From Planctomycetota bacterium (GTDB lineage Bacteria > Planctomycetota > PUPC01 > JACPCR01): 49,734 nucleotides of DNA. The stretch lies in contig JASLXP010000216.1 in NCBI GenBank assembly GCA_030740295.1, positions 1-49,734 of the forward strand, read 5' to 3'. Numbering within the stretch: position 1 is the stretch's first letter; every line of letters starts with the position of its first letter. The notes beneath the pieces are model-generated. The model searched no databases, was not told the origin of the DNA, and saw only the letters and a list, made by a program, of their open reading frames with translations. Positions 42,420 to 49,734 of the stretch are shown one piece after another. The position numbers and the translations under genes are program-made.

Positions 42420-43148
42420 CTAACGGAGCCTCGCGGATTTCACAATTTCGATGGGGCGGCGCGGATAGTCGTAGACCACAATCTCATCGATGTCGCCCAT
42501 CATGCCGTACGCGTAACCATTCACATAAGAGCCGATGGTGCAGTCGGCTCTCCCTTTTGTGGGGGGCAGGGCCGTTGCCTCACCGGCGAGCTTGCCGCCG
42601 ATATAGATCTGGTAAATCCCCTTCTCCGGATCGTAGGTACCGGCAAAATGCTGCCAATGCCCGCGCCGCACGGGATGGATGGCCGGCTTGGACGATATGC
42701 CCCAGGTCTTCTTGCCGTCTCCACTGAGGAGACCCAGGCTGTTCCAACTCACCCGGAAGCGGACCCCCTTGCCCCGATCGCTGAGAGTGTTGGTGATGAT
42801 TTCAAAAGTATTCTCACGCGGGGCTTCCTTTCGCAGCCGTACGACAGCCTCGAAGGTGAAGCCTTTGGCAAAGTCAAGGTTGCCGAGTTTGCGCACCAAC
42901 ACCGCAGCCATCGGCCGGGCGTTGGAAGTGAACTGGAGCGCCTGTCCCCGAAGCCCAGTAACCAGCTTGAGAGATATCGCCCCTTCCGGTGTAGAGACTT
43001 TGCCGTGGTAACCGCTCCCCGTCACGTCGGCGATAGTCGGCAGTTCAGCTTTGTCAAAAGTCCATCGAGCGACGGGCGGACCGCCCGGTTCCGCCCCAAC
43101 TGAAAAGGGCAGCGAAAACAGCAAAACAAGTATTCCAGGTATTCGCAT
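42420..43148 (-). CDS. Secreted LamG-like (concanavalin-fold) protein
   Basis: 242 residues with signal peptide MRIPGILVLLFSLPFSVG. The mature part is one LamG_3-type domain: VARWTFDKAELPTIADVTGS, ALQFTSNARPM, FTFEAVVRLRKEA, WQHFAGTYDPEKGIYQIYIG and MGDIDEIVVYDYPRRPIEI. All the usual strands are present, so it is complete at the normal length for one domain. Such single-domain proteins probably bind glycans. It stands alone on the minus strand between low-complexity 12-mer arrays. An AGGATC stretch lies about ten bases upstream of the ATG. No enzyme domain. Confidence 0.82.
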   Translation of the reverse strand: MRIPGILVLLFSLPFSVGAEPGGPPVARWTFDKAELPTIADVTGSGYHGKVSTPEGAISLKLVTGLRGQALQFTSNARPMAAVLVRKLGNLDFAKGFTFEAVVRLRKEAPRENTFEIITNTLSDRGKGVRFRVSWNSLGLLSGDGKKTWGISSKPAIHPVRRGHWQHFAGTYDPEKGIYQIYIGGKLAGEATALPPTKGRADCTIGSYVNGYAYGMMGDIDEIVVYDYPRRPIEIVKSARLR

Positions 43149-43323
43149 TGTTAGAGATCCTGATGCGGACGGTCAATCTCGTAACTCCGTTCAAGGCTGT
43201 CCTGGCCACAGCCAAGCTTGTTGTGGCTGTGTATCTCGCCCCGATAGAGATTCATGGGTCCCCTTTTGCTTACGGTATCAGTTGGCCGCAACCGAGAAGT
43301 TAAGTAAGTAAAAAATCTCTGTC

Positions 43324-43429
43324 TTAATCTTCGTCTTTATCTTCGTCCTGACTTCTGGTTCGTAACCTCTGAAATCATGAGGACTTGAAAGAAGACAAAG
43401 ATTAAGACGATGATTAGGACAAAGAAGAG
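43324..43429. repeat. Inverted pair of 12-mer arrays
   Basis: TTAATCTTCGTC TTTATCTTCGTC at 43324-43347 is the opposite orientation of GACAAAGATTAA GACGATGATTAG GACAAAGAAGAG at 43394-43429. The 317-bp interval 43149-43465 contains no gene otherwise. The 43394-43429 copies are oriented like the 42289 array. Confidence 0.6.
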
Positions 43430-43465
43430 CACGCGTACACCGCACAGAAGTTCCGAAGAAATTCT

Positions 43466-44143
43466 TTACGGTGCAAAGAACCTGTTGAACGAATTACACT
43501 CGGCAATCCAGAACGTTTCTTGTGCCTTTTGCGGATTTCTCTTCAGGTCCTCTGCCCTGGCGAGGAACTGCTCGCGGGTGGTACCAAACAGCGTGTGCTG
43601 GGAGACCTGAGTGGCCAGGGCCTCCTGTCTCTTGTAGGCCGTTTCGCTAACGTCGATAGTTATCTTCGGCATCTTGACCGATACGCCCTTGTAATAGTAA
43701 ACGATGGGCGTTCTCCATGGCTCGCCCAGTTCGGCACAGACGGGCTGGCCTGCCTGCCATTGGGCATCGATAGTGATGCGATGAGTGGCACGGTGATCGG
43801 GATGGTTATCCTCGCCGCCCTGTGTGAAGATCGCATCAGGCCTGAAGCGGCGGATCTCCCTCATACATTTCAGCACCACATCTTTCTTGTGCTGAAGTCC
43901 CATGTCCGGCTCATCCAGGAAGACACGTTCGGCTGTCCCCAGCACTTCATCGCAAGCCGCTGCCTCACGTTTCCTGGTCTCGACAATTGTCTCCTTCATA
44001 TCCGGCTCGGGGTAACCTTCGCTGCCGTCAGTCATCAAGACGATGTAGACTTCAGTCCCCTCCTGGACAAATTTCCCAATAGTCCCCGCCATTGCCAATT
44101 CGTCATCAGCGTGGGCAGCAAAGACAAGCACTCGCTTGAACAT
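43466..44143 (-). CDS. PIG-L family N-acetyl-sugar deacetylase
   Basis: 225 residues from the ATG at 44143, with GAGGAGAG about ten bases upstream; a longer frame to 44206 has no supporting site. MFKRVLVFAAHADDELAMAG has the metal-binding AHxDDE motif (His11, Asp13, Asp14), with Ala where Pro is usual. The second metal site is HPDH (114-117) in GGEDNHPDHRATHRITIDAQ. Length agrees with the family (about 220-270). Members remove acetyl groups from N-acetylglucosamine-type sugars using zinc. No signal peptide, so it would act on imported amino-sugar derivatives. The upstream gap to 44512 has one hairpin. Confidence 0.88.
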   Translation of the reverse strand: MFKRVLVFAAHADDELAMAGTIGKFVQEGTEVYIVLMTDGSEGYPEPDMKETIVETRKREAAACDEVLGTAERVFLDEPDMGLQHKKDVVLKCMREIRRFRPDAIFTQGGEDNHPDHRATHRITIDAQWQAGQPVCAELGEPWRTPIVYYYKGVSVKMPKITIDVSETAYKRQEALATQVSQHTLFGTTREQFLARAEDLKRNPQKAQETFWIAECNSFNRFFAP

Positions 44144-44289
44144 AAATGAACTCTCCTCAGAAATATCGTTCTGTCGTATCGTGGAGTCTCTAAACGATAG
44201 GCGCATTGTAGCGAACTTCCATCTGATTGGGGCTATGACAGAGTTCTGTGGAAGTACGGGCCCGTGAGGTCAACGAGGCATGGAAGCAC

Positions 44290-44320
44290 GAGATGGGCTA
44301 TCACTCCGATAGCCTATCTC
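44290..44320. repeat. Hairpin in the gene-free interval before the glucoamylase-family gene
   Basis: GAGATGGGCTATC, loop ACTCC, GATAGCCTATCTC: 12 of 13 pairs. It lies between the divergent PIG-L and glucoamylase-family genes, in the interval 44144-44512, which holds no other recognisable element. Could be an operator or an RNA hairpin. Confidence 0.55.
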
Positions 44321-44512
44321 GTCACATAAACTCTGGCCCTGAAACGCTGCACTTCTGTCTCAATCACCGAGACCCCGCTTGTATTGACGATACCCGTCAG
44401 GCCAACTGGTGCGAGACTGATTCATGTATCTTTGGCGAGCCACCTTCGCATCCAGCAGAATAGAGATGTGGAACCCCAGACTCTCAACAGACCGGAGCAA
44501 AGTGGTTTGGTC

Positions 44513-45997
44513 ATGATCCGAGAACTCAACAAGGTAGTCATCTTCATATGTTTCCAGGCCGCGGTCTTTTCCAGTTGCACTCGCGCTGAGGACAGTACAG
44601 GAAAAGGTACTGCAGCAGATGAGAATGAAGTCGTGGACGTTCCTGGCGCGGAAGGAGCCGCGGCGACGCCTCTCTCCAGGATAGGGTTTCCGGTCGCCAG
44701 TAACCCCAAGCCGCTGACGCCTCTGATGGAACGCGAGCTGCGCGGATGTTTCGACTTCTTCTGGAACGAATGGGTCTCCGATCCCAAGAGCCCGACTTAT
44801 GGCATGACCAACGGAGATTACGTCGGTCTCGGAAGGTATTCACCCATCCCCATCGAGTCGCAAGGGTTCTACTTTGCCGCCATCGTTGTCGGGGTGAAGC
44901 GCGGCTGGATTACGAGGGAAGATGGTTACAAACGTGCAGTCATCACGCTGAAGACTCTCAAGAAGCTCAAGCACATACGAGGTTTCTATTACCACTTCAT
45001 CGATCCCGATACCGGTCGGCGCGGGTGGAATGATGCGCATGGTGTCGAGCTCAGCAATGCGTCCAGCGGGACCATGATCATGGGTGCGCTGATCGCCGGT
45101 GAATATTTCGGCGGCGAAGTCAAAGCACTGGCCGAGGAACTGTATGCCCGAATGGACTGGAACTGGTTCACGGACCCGAAGAAAAAGCACCCCTATCTTG
45201 CCTGTTTCCCTGAGGACAAGCCTCCGAAAGAACCGCCGGGCGGCATGAATGAAGAGGGGTTCTTCGGCGGATGGGCAGCCTACAGCGAGCATATTTTCTT
45301 GTACGTCCTGGGCGCGGGTGCGCCCGATCCTGGTCATGCGACAGACGCGGCTCCGTACTATGCCATGATCACGTACAGGGGTCGCTACAAAGGTGAGGAG
45401 TTCATTTTCTGCGGCACGGGCGCCGCCTTCACCTATCAATGGACACATGCCTTTGTCGATTTCAGGAATCTGGATGACAAGCTGGGCCGCAACTGGTTTG
45501 AGAATTCGCGTCACGCTGCCATTGCGGCAAGGCGATACGCGATTGACCGAGCAGACGAGATCAAGGGGCTTGGCCCCAATTCCTGGGGCATGTCCGCCTG
45601 TATGAGCCCGAGCACGTTTTACAGCGGAAGGTACGGCTCGAAGCCCATCGGCGCGGGACATTCACTTCTCGAAGACGGCACGGTCGCACCCTATGGCTCG
45701 TCGGCGTTCGTGGTCTTCACGCCGAAGGAATCCATCGAAGCTCTGGAATACATGTACACCATCCCCGGCCTGGTCGGAAAATACGGACTTTACGACGCCT
45801 ACAGCTTCATGACCAAAAACAACGGTAACAAGCCCTGGATCGGTAAGAGCTATCTGGGAATAGACAAGGGCCTCGTCCTCCTGATGTTCGAGAACTATTC
45901 AACCCAACTGATCTGGAAACTGTTTCACCAGAGCAAACATGTTCAGAAGGGGTTGAAGGTGCTGGGATTCAAGCACGTTGCTCGCCGGAAGCGGTAG
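44513..45997 (+). CDS. Glucoamylase-family (PF10091, GH144-like) glycoside hydrolase, exported
   Basis: 494 residues from MIRELNKVVIFICFQAAVFS (44513); an earlier in-frame ATG at 44384 gives residues unlike a protein. The hydrophobic stretch and the FSSC that follows suggest a signal peptide or, less surely, a lipobox. After a low-complexity linker the domain begins with MERELRGCFDFFWNEW. It continues through SQGFYFAAIVVGVKRGWI, GFYYHFIDPDTGRRGW, VELSNASSGTMIMGALIAGEYF, GGWAAYSEHIFLYVLGAGAP, and NSWGMSACMSP. These are typical of the (alpha/alpha)6 glucoamylase-like family that includes beta-1,2-glucan hydrolases. Substrate cannot be told. Terminal basic tail (KHVARRKR) is ordinary. No clear operon partner. 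Confidence 0.82.
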   Translation: MIRELNKVVIFICFQAAVFSSCTRAEDSTGKGTAADENEVVDVPGAEGAAATPLSRIGFPVASNPKPLTPLMERELRGCFDFFWNEWVSDPKSPTYGMTNGDYVGLGRYSPIPIESQGFYFAAIVVGVKRGWITREDGYKRAVITLKTLKKLKHIRGFYYHFIDPDTGRRGWNDAHGVELSNASSGTMIMGALIAGEYFGGEVKALAEELYARMDWNWFTDPKKKHPYLACFPEDKPPKEPPGGMNEEGFFGGWAAYSEHIFLYVLGAGAPDPGHATDAAPYYAMITYRGRYKGEEFIFCGTGAAFTYQWTHAFVDFRNLDDKLGRNWFENSRHAAIAARRYAIDRADEIKGLGPNSWGMSACMSPSTFYSGRYGSKPIGAGHSLLEDGTVAPYGSSAFVVFTPKESIEALEYMYTIPGLVGKYGLYDAYSFMTKNNGNKPWIGKSYLGIDKGLVLLMFENYSTQLIWKLFHQSKHVQKGLKVLGFKHVARRKR

Positions 45998-46023
45998 CGT
46001 GGGCCATAGATGGAAGGTTGATA

Positions 46024-46047
46024 AATGGTGAATGGTGAATGGTGAAT
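46024..46047. repeat. Three 7-bp tandem units (AATGGTG)
   Basis: AATGGTG occurs three times in a row just downstream of the glucoamylase-family gene, in the 176-bp spacer before the convergent giant gene. Nothing else is recognised in 45998-46173. Confidence 0.6.
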
Positions 46048-46173
46048 CGTCTTCGAAAGCTGGCTGATGTGGATGCACTTCTGTGCCACTTGCTGTCTGT
46101 TGCTAATTTGATCGCGCTGGCGGACAGATGCAATCCAAATGAATGGAGGCCCGACCCCAATCCTGTTCCCCAG

Positions 46174-49100
46174 TCACTGCTTGCCGTCCTGGTAAATCCT
46201 CAGGTTGTCGAACCGGTGGATTGGATAGCTGTAGAGGGCGACTTCGTTCAATCCTGCGATCCAGTCTCGGTCTTCGTATTCCAATACTTTCTTGCCCTCC
46301 ACGAAGAGTTGGCATCTGGGTGGGATGAACTGAGCGATGACGTGGTACCACTTGTCTTTTGCCAATCGAATGCCTGACTCGTCGATGATTGCCTCTTTCT
46401 CGTTGCGCATGACCCCGTTGGAAAAACGGTTGTGCCAGCCGAGCGAAAGGAAATAACCGTTGCCGTACATCTGCCCCCAGAAGCGATGTTTTGACATTCC
46501 CTTCGGACACAACATTGTCCCAAGAATGCGTACTTTATCGGTGTTGGAGTACACATCGTACTCGATGCGGACGGGTGGTTTGATGGGCTCGCCATAGGCC
46601 AACGTCGTCCACGCTGCCTGAGGCTGGACGTGCCCGTCAACGATCTTCCACTCCCTTGAAATCCAGTGGGCATCGCTCCGGCCTTCGAGGACGTTGCCGA
46701 GGCGGTCGCGATTGAAGTCGTCATCAAAGGTGAGCTTCCAATCGATACCGGCGCAGTGCGGGAGGCCTTTGCCTTCGGGCGTCGGACGAGAAGCGTTCTT
46801 CAGCAAGTTGACATCCTTCAATGCTTCGGCCGCCACGCAGTAAAGCTCGCCAGGTTTCAAGGCGCCGAGAGTTTCCACTTTTGTCTGCACACGCCATCCA
46901 CCATCAATGTTCGTCGAGATGAGTTGGATCAGGTTCTCGCCCCGTTGGAGCGTCGTGCATCCCCACTGGCTGAAACGCCACCGAGTGCCGATGCGCTTCC
47001 CGTTTACATAGAGCAGCGCACCGTCACCTGAGAATGAAAATTTGACCGGGATAGCACGGTCCGAGCGCACGCATGCGACGGCATACGCGACGGATTTACC
47101 GGAGTCTTTGAACTGCTTCACGAGATCGAGCCAGCCCCTGTCTGTGTGAACGGGCTTCCAGCCTTGCTGGCCATCACGAGTTCGGTAAATGGCCGTCACA
47201 TCCAGCTTGCGTTCCGGGGGATGCACGGTGGTGTCGATGCTCTTGCCGCTTTTGTTTTCGAATGGGCCGGCGAGGAGCCAATCGGTGATCGCAAAACTGC
47301 CAAGTGAAATGGAGTCGCTGAATTCGAATCTCCAGCCTGCTCCGACCACTTCATAAGTGAGGGGCAGATGAAACGCGCCTGCATTTCCTTCGGGAAGATT
47401 GAAGAACAGGAACTGCCTGGCACTCCCTCCCGGTCGAAGGCTCGCACCTGACTCAGCTCGGATTTTCCAGCCGGCAGGCGGCACGGGCCGCGCTTTCACC
47501 GTGCATGGCGCAGACCATGGGGCAAGGGAGAAGGTGATCAGCATCTTTGCATCACCGCCTTTGCCAGCGTTGATGACGGGATTCAGCGTGTGAGTATGCG
47601 CAGTTGCCGTCATACCCAGAAGCCAACTCATGACGTCTGCGGGGATGGTGCTTCGATTAGCTTTCGCGACAAGCTGAAGCATCTTTGCCTTCGCGTCCTG
47701 GACGCTCTTCTTCGTGACATCGGATTCCGGGTCTGCAGCCCTTGAGGTTTCCAGGCTCTGCCGGAGCTTCTGCCACTCTTGCGGCATTTCAGAATCCAGG
47801 AGCGTCGCAGCACCACTCATCGCTGCGAGCGCGTGATCGGCCGGGTGCAAAACAGCTTTGCCAATCGCACCGGCCATTGGTTTTCTGACGTTCTCGAAGC
47901 GATTACCCCAGAGGATTACGCCCCGGGCTCGGTCCGTTACATAAAGGCCAACATCGGAATTCTTGACTACACAGTTTTCAATCAGCGCGTTATCGACAAT
48001 CCCCCCGCCCAGGACCTCCAACCGCGCGTTGTTATGAAGAATGTTGCGCCGGGCGAGACAGGTCCGGGTAAAGGGGAAACGGGCGCTTGGGTGGCCGCGA
48101 TCTCTGATAGCCAGGTGCGAGTCAGAGGCAGGTATCTCATTCTGTGCACCGCGGTAGGCATTACCCTCCAGGATTTCGTTGCCAAGGAACTGCACGTACC
48201 ACGATGGTTCCGGTCCGCCGCCCTTAAACATCCCATAGCTGTGGAATCCCCCCGCCCTTGCGCAGGTGTTGCCGGACAGGATCCCCTCAATCAGCGAGCC
48301 ATAAAGTTGGAGCGCAATGGTGGCGTCTTCGATGTGGTTGTTCGCGAACAGATACCGTTCGCGGAAGCACGAAATCATCACTCGGGAGCTCACGTCCGGT
48401 TCGATAGTCCACGGCTGATCAATTTCGACGACGTTGTTGCCGATACGAGTGATCCGGCGAAGCTGACCCGCGCCGCGCCCGTCCATGACCATCATGCCTC
48501 CATTGACCCAATGATCCGATCCGTGACGCCACGCCATCCGCTCGGTCGCCAGCACCATGCGCGTTCCCTTCCAGGATTTGAGCCCTCCCTGGTACGCATG
48601 GCCTCCGCCATCAAACGTCATGGCTTCACGGTCGTGCTTGAAGTTCCGCTCGACGCGATTGTTCGCCCAATAGACGTTGCGCTGGTAGAGCCCTCCGGGC
48701 CCAACGCTGATGCCGCCTCCGGTGATGAAATTTTTCTCGAAGATAATCCTCTCACCGCCGCTGAGGTAACCAGTTCCTCCCATGAAGCGGTTGCGGGCGA
48801 TGACTGCGTCCGTGCCTCCCAATCCGAAAGCCGTGCCAGTGACGTAGACGTCGCAATCCTCTATTCGCATTAAAGGTCCGCCAATCCTCAATGCCGCGCC
48901 CGGCAGACCCTCCCGTCGAACTCGCTCTTCCGCGCTTACATATTGATCCCGCAGCAAGCGAATACGTACCCGGCGCAAGGTGATGTTGCCGCTCTCCGCT
49001 CCATCGGATGGCTTGGCGACGATTCCGCTGAGGTAATTGCCAGAGGTTATGAAGAGATCTTCGATCCCGAAAGAGTGGCTGCCCTGAATCAAGGAGTCCG

Positions 49101-49734
49101 GCGGCGCCTCGGTGTCCGGCCAATAGAGCTGTGAGAGTTTGAGCCCTTTCCCCTTGAGCAGCGTGTACGGCGGTACCGTCAGTGCTTCCGTAATCTGATA
49201 ACGTCCGCGAGGGAAGAGAATGATCCCGCCACCGTTTTTCGCCGCCGCACGTAACGCCGCTTGCACGGAAGAAGTATCGAATGCCCGGTCATTCGGGACA
49301 GCCCCAAAATCTGTCACGTCAAAGACTCGGTCTTTCCACACCTCGTGGCGGGGCCGGATCTGGACGTTGCCGGGCGACCGCCACCCGGATTCACCGGCAA
49401 ATCCGTTATGAACCAGCACCTCGTAATCACCCTCGGCCAGTCCGTCGGGCAACCCGGCTCTGAGCGACCACTGGTCCTGACTTTCGAGTGCAACAGGAGT
49501 CGTCTTGTTCCCGCGCTTGAGAGCCAACCGCGCGTTACCATCAGAACTCAGACACCGCCCGAAAACTCCCAGCCATCCACCGGGCGAAGCCTGCTGACCA
49601 CCATCCCCCTGGAACCACCACACGTCCGGCTCATTCAGGACAAACGGCTTGGAGGTCCTGCCGGCATCAACGATTCGGCATCGGACCGCGCCGGGCTCAA
49701 GGTTGCGGGGAAAATGAAAACTGATGCAGTTCCG
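46174..49734 (-). CDS. Giant secreted-type beta-helix (pectate_lyase_3) protein, 5' end outside window
   Basis: At least 1186 residues: the frame stays open through the right edge, so the start is not visible (a GTG at 49621-49623 is internal to continuing homologous-looking sequence, not a start). The visible part begins with a beta-sandwich segment (RNLEPGAVRCRIVDAG, VWWFQGDGGQQASPGG, GDYEVLVHNGFAGE). The pectate_lyase_3 helix then starts near residue 133 (VFDVTDFGAVPNDRAFDTSS, GGGIILFPRGRYQITEALTV) and runs to about 640 with many strand-turn repeats (IEDCDVYVTG, IARNRFMGGTGYL, NNHIEDATIALQLYG). Next come linker domains (about 700-1010). The C-terminus is a concanavalin-fold domain of DUF1080 type (WKIVDGHVQPQAAW, RIEYDVYSNTDKVRI, FVEGKKVLEYEDRDW). 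It is likely a surface glycan lyase or glycosidase. Confidence 0.82.
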   Translation of the reverse strand, partial: RNCISFHFPRNLEPGAVRCRIVDAGRTSKPFVLNEPDVWWFQGDGGQQASPGGWLGVFGRCLSSDGNARLALKRGNKTTPVALESQDQWSLRAGLPDGLAEGDYEVLVHNGFAGESGWRSPGNVQIRPRHEVWKDRVFDVTDFGAVPNDRAFDTSSVQAALRAAAKNGGGIILFPRGRYQITEALTVPPYTLLKGKGLKLSQLYWPDTEAPPDSLIQGSHSFGIEDLFITSGNYLSGIVAKPSDGAESGNITLRRVRIRLLRDQYVSAEERVRREGLPGAALRIGGPLMRIEDCDVYVTGTAFGLGGTDAVIARNRFMGGTGYLSGGERIIFEKNFITGGGISVGPGGLYQRNVYWANNRVERNFKHDREAMTFDGGGHAYQGGLKSWKGTRMVLATERMAWRHGSDHWVNGGMMVMDGRGAGQLRRITRIGNNVVEIDQPWTIEPDVSSRVMISCFRERYLFANNHIEDATIALQLYGSLIEGILSGNTCARAGGFHSYGMFKGGGPEPSWYVQFLGNEILEGNAYRGAQNEIPASDSHLAIRDRGHPSARFPFTRTCLARRNILHNNARLEVLGGGIVDNALIENCVVKNSDVGLYVTDRARGVILWGNRFENVRKPMAGAIGKAVLHPADHALAAMSGAATLLDSEMPQEWQKLRQSLETSRAADPESDVTKKSVQDAKAKMLQLVAKANRSTIPADVMSWLLGMTATAHTHTLNPVINAGKGGDAKMLITFSLAPWSAPCTVKARPVPPAGWKIRAESGASLRPGGSARQFLFFNLPEGNAGAFHLPLTYEVVGAGWRFEFSDSISLGSFAITDWLLAGPFENKSGKSIDTTVHPPERKLDVTAIYRTRDGQQGWKPVHTDRGWLDLVKQFKDSGKSVAYAVACVRSDRAIPVKFSFSGDGALLYVNGKRIGTRWRFSQWGCTTLQRGENLIQLISTNIDGGWRVQTKVETLGALKPGELYCVAAEALKDVNLLKNASRPTPEGKGLPHCAGIDWKLTFDDDFNRDRLGNVLEGRSDAHWISREWKIVDGHVQPQAAWTTLAYGEPIKPPVRIEYDVYSNTDKVRILGTMLCPKGMSKHRFWGQMYGNGYFLSLGWHNRFSNGVMRNEKEAIIDESGIRLAKDKWYHVIAQFIPPRCQLFVEGKKVLEYEDRDWIAGLNEVALYSYPIHRFDNLRIYQDGKQ

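Noticed and set aside
47779..48873. 364-codon plus-strand frame opposite the giant beta-helix gene
   Set aside because: Same reasoning; the opposite strand has regular beta-helix repeats.

Overview
The window looks like part of a chromosome from a carbohydrate-degrading bacterium of the Planctomycetota-Verrucomicrobiota-Lentisphaerota (PVC) group. This rests on three things. The gene families are typical of that group: heparinase II/III-like lyases, Gfo/Idh/MocA oxidoreductases, DUF4091 and pectate-lyase-3 beta-helix proteins, FG-GAP propellers, SGNH hydrolases, PIG-L deacetylases and UroD-like methyltransferases. Many products are large secreted multidomain proteins. Intergenic DNA is full of palindromic REP/MITE-like elements of kinds I associate with these genomes. 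The phylum is inferred; no rRNA, tRNA or ribosomal protein gene is present to test it.

Layout. (1) 14039 down to 1, minus strand: a probable seven-gene operon running off the left edge. It encodes a lectin-sialidase-SGNH fusion, a substrate-binding protein fused to an OppB-type permease, an OppC-type permease, an FAD oxidoreductase, a heparinase-like lyase, an NlpC/P60-like protein and a ceramidase-like hydrolase. (2) 14040-14543: divergent intergenic region with a threefold 87-bp tandem repeat. (3) 14544-15614, plus: a Gfo/Idh-like protein with an abbreviated Rossmann loop. (4) 15651-16443: two MITE-like copies flanking a perfect 33-bp inverted repeat. (5) 26809 down to 16441, minus: six genes. 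The last four are packed end to end or overlap (SGNH hydrolase, DUF4091 protein, TPR/CBM9-like protein, beta-helix protein); ahead of them lie a second beta-helix protein and a propeller resembling PL11 lyases. (6) 27123-34849, plus: radical SAM protein, a MITE-like element, a glycosidase-like protein, a 13-repeat FG-GAP protein and a Kelch protein. (7) 35305-49734: smaller units on alternating strands (Gfo/Idh/MocA, FG-GAP propeller, UroD-like, CBM9/discoidin protein, LamG protein, PIG-L deacetylase, glucoamylase-family protein) and a giant beta-helix protein that runs off the right edge.

Together the genes suggest a glycan catabolic region. Secreted lyases, esterases, a sialidase-like protein and lectin-like proteins would attack complex, possibly uronate- and amino-sugar-containing polymers. 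The peptide/opine-type ABC permease would import fragments. Intracellular oxidoreductases and the deacetylase would process the monomers. There is no SusC/SusD pair, sulfatase, transcriptional regulator or ABC ATPase in the window, so import energetics and regulation lie elsewhere. The clearest oddities are the solute-binding/permease fusion, a repeat read in frame through the N-terminus of a secreted protein, the nested palindromes, and signal-less propeller proteins next to a radical SAM gene.
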